From Micromonospora sp. WMMD1102 (GTDB lineage: Bacteria > Actinomycetota > Actinomycetes > Mycobacteriales > Micromonosporaceae): a stretch of 64,000 nt of DNA. Both the position numbers and the translations under genes were made by a program. The stretch spans positions 8,435,001 to 8,499,000 of the forward strand of contig NZ_JARUBN010000001.1 of NCBI RefSeq assembly GCF_029626265.1, in the 5' to 3' direction. Under the pieces are notes generated by a model. The model was given only the letters and a program-made list of their open reading frames with translations, searched no databases and was not told the DNA's origin. This document shows positions 60,862 through 64,000 of the stretch, in pieces (the first letter of the stretch is position 1; every line of letters starts with the position of its first letter).

Positions 60862-61080
60862 CCGGGCGGCGGGCCGACCGGCGGACGGTGCCGACCCCGA
60901 CCCGATGTCCCAGCCGGCCCAGTTCGCCCTGGACCTGGCATAGCCCCAGCGTGGGTCTGACCTCGGCCAGGCGGACCACCAGGTCCCGAATGTCACCGCG
61001 CACCGGCGGGCTGCGACCGTGGTTGGGTAGAATCATCATCGACGGACAAGCCGGCGATGCCAGATCGGCAGGGTGCCCGG
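60862..61080 (-). pseudogene. Integrase-core (rve-type) transposase N-terminal fragment
   Basis: Reads LPNHGRSPPVRGDIRDLVVRLAEVRPTLGLCQVQGELGRLGHRVGVGTVRRSARRPG on the minus strand, the HTH_21-like segment that comes before the rve domain in IS3/IS481-type integrases. The catalytic domain is missing. Confidence 0.55.
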
Positions 61081-61386
61081 GGTGACCAACCGATACGGCC
61101 ACAGGCCGCGCGGGTGGGTCAGTGGGTCAGTGGGTGAGCGGGGTGAGCTGGATCGGCGCGGTCGGGTTGACGGTTTGCCGGGGCGTGAACACCGTGGTCG
61201 CGGCACTCGTGCTGACGGTGCGATCCGGCCCGCCGACGGCTACGACCGCGACGCGATGAGTGGGTATGCTCTGCTCTGGGATCCGCTGTTTCTGGCCTGG
61301 GGAGTGTTCCTGTCGGCGGATCTTGCCCTCAAGCGTTCGGTGAGCGGCAGGATCTCATTAGCGACAGCTCCTGCGGGAGGACGATG
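61081..61386. other. Gap of about 300 bp upstream of the AraC gene
   Basis: No gene recognised. It contains short direct repeats (GTGGGTCAGTGGGTCAGTGGGTGAG near 61117-61140, a GTGGGTCA unit) and must hold the AraC-gene promoter. GGGAGG at its right end is the AraC ribosome site. Confidence 0.4.
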
Positions 61387-62076
61387 ATGGGGCTGATCTT
61401 CGAGGCTGTTCCCGGTGAACTCCCGCTGGTGCAGCGGGTGTGGTCGGCGCGCTGCGACGCCGCGACCAGGTTCACCTCGGCGGTCAAACGTTCCACCCTG
61501 ATCTCGTTCGCGCGCTATCGGCACGAGGTGACGGTGCACCTGCATGGACCGGAGACCAGGGCAACACAGTTGGCCTGTCCGGAGGGTTGGGAGTTCTTCG
61601 GTGTCGATCTGCAGCCCGGTGCCTATCTGCCCTTGTTCCCGCCTTCGGGTCTGGTTAACCTGAACGATGCTTCGCTGCCGACCCCGTCGGTAGATCGGAT
61701 CCTGCTGGACAACCGAGAGTGGGAGATGCCCACCGAGCAGAACGTCGACGTCTTCGTCGACAGGCTCCTGCGAGCAGGTCTGTTGGTCTTCGACCCACTC
61801 GTCGAGGAGATCCGTCACGGCGTGCGGCCACGAGCTATGTCGGAGCGGACGGCGCAAATCCGGTTCCGCCAGGCCGTCGGGATCTCGCACCGCAAGCTCA
61901 TCAGCATCGAGCAGGCACGGCACGCCGCACTGCTCCTTGTAGCCGGGGGATCGATCGCCGATGCGATCGGCATCGGCGGTTACTACGATCAACCGCAGCT
62001 CACCCGGGCGATGCGCTGGGCGACCGGCCACACCCCAGGCGAGTTGAGGTCCCTCACCTCGTTCCTGGCGTTTTGA
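61387..62076 (+). CDS. AraC-family helix-turn-helix regulator
   Basis: A 229-aa transcription regulator. The C-terminal AraC DNA-binding domain is ERTAQIRFRQAVGISHRKLISIEQARHAALLLVAGGSIADAIGIGGYYDQPQLTRAMRWATGHTPGEL. The N-terminal half (LIFEAVPGELPLVQRVWSARCDAATRFTSAVKRSTLISFARYRHEVTVHLHGPETRATQLACPEGWEFFGVDLQPGAYLPLFPP) is an effector domain of the type found in small AraC proteins. GGGAGG is 6 bases before the second ATG. It likely regulates the reductase genes downstream. Confidence 0.87.
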   Translation: MGLIFEAVPGELPLVQRVWSARCDAATRFTSAVKRSTLISFARYRHEVTVHLHGPETRATQLACPEGWEFFGVDLQPGAYLPLFPPSGLVNLNDASLPTPSVDRILLDNREWEMPTEQNVDVFVDRLLRAGLLVFDPLVEEIRHGVRPRAMSERTAQIRFRQAVGISHRKLISIEQARHAALLLVAGGSIADAIGIGGYYDQPQLTRAMRWATGHTPGELRSLTSFLAF

Positions 62077-62271
62077 TCGCTGGTCTGACTGCGCTGTCTC
62101 TACCTCAGCCCCCTCAAGCAGCACCTCGCGGCCGGTGAGATTCGGTTTGATACAAGACGAGCCGATCATCGGGACGGTTGGCTGCGACGACCGCCATGAG
62201 CCTGATGGGTGTGACCGAGATCGGCAACGGCTCGGTGGTGCTGGCCTATTCAGCTAGTCGGTAGGGGGTAA

Positions 62272-62835
62272 ATGGTTAATATGGGCAAGGTCATAGTCAA
62301 GAACCAGGTCACCGTCAACGGCGCCTTCGAAGCGCCTTCGCCCGAGGACTGGCTGGAGCTCGACGCCGACAGCGGCGACACGAGCCTTCAGCAGATGAGC
62401 CTGGCGGACGCGATGCTGCTGGGCCGTAAGACCTACGAAGGGCTCGCCGCCGTCTGGCCGCACCTCGGCGAGCACCCGTCGATGGGCGCATATGCCGGAC
62501 GGATCAACCGCATGCCGAAGTACGTCGCCTCGCGCACGCTCATCGGACCTCTGGACTGGAACGCCATCCTCATCGAGGGCGACGTCGTCCAAGCCGTTCC
62601 CGCGCTCAAGGAGCGGCACACAGGCAACCTGATCGTCTCCGGATGCGGGGAGCTGGCGTACACCCTCGCTCAGCAGGGTCTGGTCGACGAGTTCTGGTTC
62701 TTCGTGAATCCGCATGTGTGGCCGGACGGGCCGCGGATACTCGACGGCGTGGGGCCAATCCGTCTGCAGCTGATCGCGGCCACGTCCTTCCGATCGGGCG
62801 TCGTCTGGCTGCGCTACGGGCCGGCCGGGGCATGA
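62272..62835 (+). CDS. Dihydrofolate reductase-family (RibD C-terminal-like) protein
   Basis: A 187-aa protein of the DHFR/RibD-C superfamily: VIVKNQVTVNGAFEAPSPEDWLELD, MSLADAMLLGRKTYEGLAAVWP, PKYVASRTLIGPLDWNAILIEGD, LIVSGCGELAYTLAQQGLVDEFWFFVNPHVWPDGPRILD and a C-terminal VVWLRYGP. The GR(K)TYE motif contacts NADPH. Members are mostly uncharacterised reductases. AGGGGG supports the ATG at 62272. Paired with a related gene 70 bp downstream. Confidence 0.88.
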   Translation: MVNMGKVIVKNQVTVNGAFEAPSPEDWLELDADSGDTSLQQMSLADAMLLGRKTYEGLAAVWPHLGEHPSMGAYAGRINRMPKYVASRTLIGPLDWNAILIEGDVVQAVPALKERHTGNLIVSGCGELAYTLAQQGLVDEFWFFVNPHVWPDGPRILDGVGPIRLQLIAATSFRSGVVWLRYGPAGA

Positions 62836-62905
62836 AGGAGGAGGTCATGGCAGGGACGATCCTGCATCGGCCCAAACACGAGCGTTCAACAAGAGGAGAA
62901 ACATC

Positions 62906-63490
62906 GTGTCACAAGAACTGATGGTCGATTTCATCACCTCGCTCGACGGGTACGGCGCAGCCAAGGGGTGGCCCGCGTTCTGGGGGCTCGAGGGCCCAGA
63001 GTACCTCGGCTGGCTCGAGGAGGACTCGAAGATCGAGCGCACACTGCTCATGGGGTCCGCTACCTACCGGCTCATGCACGGGGCCGCCGCGTCGCGGCCG
63101 GACGATCCCGACCCGCTGGGTGCGGCGCCGAAGATCGTCTTCTCGTCGACCCTCGACGAGCCGCTGGAATGGGCGAACACCCGCCTGATTCGCGGGGACG
63201 CTGTCGAGGCAGTGCGGACCCTGAAAGAGGAGAGTGACCGCCCGCTGTCCACCCTGGGAAGCCTCTCCCTCTGCAGATCGCTGCTCGCCGCCGGCCTCGT
63301 GGACCGCTACCGCGTGGTCGTGTTTCCCGTCGTCACCGGGGCGACAGGCAGGGAGCGCATCTACGATGGATGGCCCGACGTCGGCCTCGACCTGACCGAG
63401 GCGCAGACTTTCGACAAGGGCACCCAACTGCTTGACTACGTACCCAGGCTGCTTGATGGGCCGATCCACAGCGGAACCGGTGCAGGGTGA
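62906..63490 (+). CDS. Dihydrofolate reductase-family protein
   Basis: A 194-aa second RibD-C/DHFR-like reductase: LMVDFITSLDGYGAAKGWPAFWGLEGPEYLGWLEED, LLMGSATYRLMHG, PKIVFSSTLDEPLEWANTRLIRGDAVEAVRTLKEES, LGSLSLCRSLLAAGLVDRYRVVVFPVVTGATGRERIYDG. GTG start with AGAGGAG seven bases upstream. The C-terminus (YVPRLLDGPIHSGTGAG) lacks a clear conserved end and may be extended. Distinct from the gene before it, so the pair is not a fresh duplication. Confidence 0.87.
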   Translation: MSQELMVDFITSLDGYGAAKGWPAFWGLEGPEYLGWLEEDSKIERTLLMGSATYRLMHGAAASRPDDPDPLGAAPKIVFSSTLDEPLEWANTRLIRGDAVEAVRTLKEESDRPLSTLGSLSLCRSLLAAGLVDRYRVVVFPVVTGATGRERIYDGWPDVGLDLTEAQTFDKGTQLLDYVPRLLDGPIHSGTGAG

Positions 63491-63599
63491 GGGCTCGGCT
63501 CGCGCCCATCCTGAACTGCGAGTGCCGAAAACCTCGTCCGTCCTGGTCACGTACGCGTCGTACGACTCCATGATCTCCGTGATCTCCCTGTCCGCCGAC

Positions 63600-63684
63600 G
63601 CCCGACCGCGGACTTTCCAGGTCTTGAGGATGGCGCCGGCGCGTTCGCCGCAGACCCGGATGCGGGCGTGGGCCTTGTTCACGG
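63600..63684 (-). pseudogene. IS5-type transposase C-terminal scrap
   Basis: Reads VNKAHARIRVCGERAGAILKTWKV, the late helix of IS5/DDE_Tnp_4 transposases also seen in the fragment at 47.5-48.1 kb. Sequence beyond KTWKV (about 63530-63600, DREITEIMESYDAYVTRTDEVFG) belongs to something else I cannot name. Confidence 0.6.
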
Positions 63685-63714
63685 ATCGACGGCGTCGGGC
63701 TGCGGTGCTGGCCG

Positions 63715-64000
63715 GACGGGTCGGCGCTGCGAGCCCGTGAGCGCAAGATCCACGCCCGGTACGCCGCCGCGCTCGCCGACGTGATCGCGACCGAGCAGGC
63801 GGCAGCGCCGGACGACATCCGTCCGCGCCTGGCCGCCGAGGCGATTATCGAGGTGCACCGGGAGTCGATCGGCACGATCCGCCGTGCGCTGCACGCGGGC
63901 GTCTCCGACCAACAGGTCGCGGTGCGGGCGTCCGGCGCTGCCCGGGAGGCGTTCGCGTTGCTCGCCAGCGGCCTGATCGACTACGCCGCAAGGCCCAGCG
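63715..64000 (+). pseudogene. TetR-type regulator, C-terminal part (5' lost, runs off window)
   Basis: An open frame with no start reads DGSALRARERKIHARYAAALADVIATEQAAAPDDIRPRLAAEAIIEVHRESIGTIRRALHAGVSDQQVAVRASGAAREAFALLASGLIDYAARPS, the ligand-binding C-terminal helices of a TetR regulator. The HTH half is missing; the IS5 scrap lies just upstream, suggesting a transposition or deletion removed it. The 3' end is outside the window. Confidence 0.65.

Noticed and set aside
25749..64000. Complete integrative element with both attachment sites
   Set aside because: No second copy of the tRNA 3' end, no intact site-specific integrase and no conjugation genes were found in the window, so only a boundary is claimed.

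Overview
The window is very GC-rich, uses many GTG starts, and carries gene families and local gene order typical of an actinomycete of the Micromonosporaceae (Micromonospora/Plantactinospora type). This placement is inferred from protein content, not from a marker gene.

The left part (1-25.7 kb) looks like conserved chromosome. It starts with a cut-off LacI regulator and a translationally coupled Gfo/Idh/MocA oxidoreductase plus sugar-phosphate-isomerase-type pair under a LacI-like operator. Next come DCC and HTTM membrane-associated proteins, thioredoxin, a SpoU rRNA/tRNA methyltransferase, small membrane and PH-domain proteins, a SigE-type sigma factor overlapping a likely membrane-bound regulator, PHP phosphoesterase, MarC, a PD-(D/E)XK nuclease, a FurA-type repressor, and SAF/CpaB-like, FmdB and 5-formyl-THF cyclo-ligase genes. 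It ends with a HAMP-GAF-GGDEF diguanylate cyclase, galU, the gephyrin-like moeA (glp), a GNAT acetyltransferase, and the probable membrane receptor glpR/sepX, which closes a known actinobacterial cell-division neighbourhood. A tRNA-Ala(CGC) follows.

From the tRNA to the right edge (25.8-64 kb) the character changes to an accessory region. There are at least twelve broken transposase remnants (IS3, ISL3, IS1380, IS630, IS701, ISAs1, IS5, IS110 and integrase types), often abutting each other, and one nearly intact ISL3 element (54099-55559) with 14-bp inverted ends and an 8-bp target duplication. Between them sit two sugar-use modules. (1) A divergent IclR regulator faces a probable non-phosphorylated L-rhamnose pathway: an MBL-fold protein, a zinc dehydrogenase, L-rhamnonate dehydratase and L-rhamnose 1-dehydrogenase. 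(2) An amino-sugar cluster holds a BadF-type GlcNAc kinase, an RpiR regulator, a SIS protein and an NgcEFG importer without its own ATPase. An SCP2-domain protein coupled to a glycogen-debranching-type glucosidase follows.

The right third (48-64 kb) holds the most unusual genes. These are a 705-aa protein with two YezG-like repeats and a TNT-like toxin domain that seems to lack key catalytic residues, a secreted subtilase-like protein whose catalytic residues all appear replaced, two related strong hairpins between them, a P-loop protein with Arg for the Walker Lys, and an Rnl2-type RNA ligase with all its motifs. It ends with a DUF3500 protein, an AraC regulator, two DHFR/RibD-like reductases and a 5'-truncated TetR gene at the edge.
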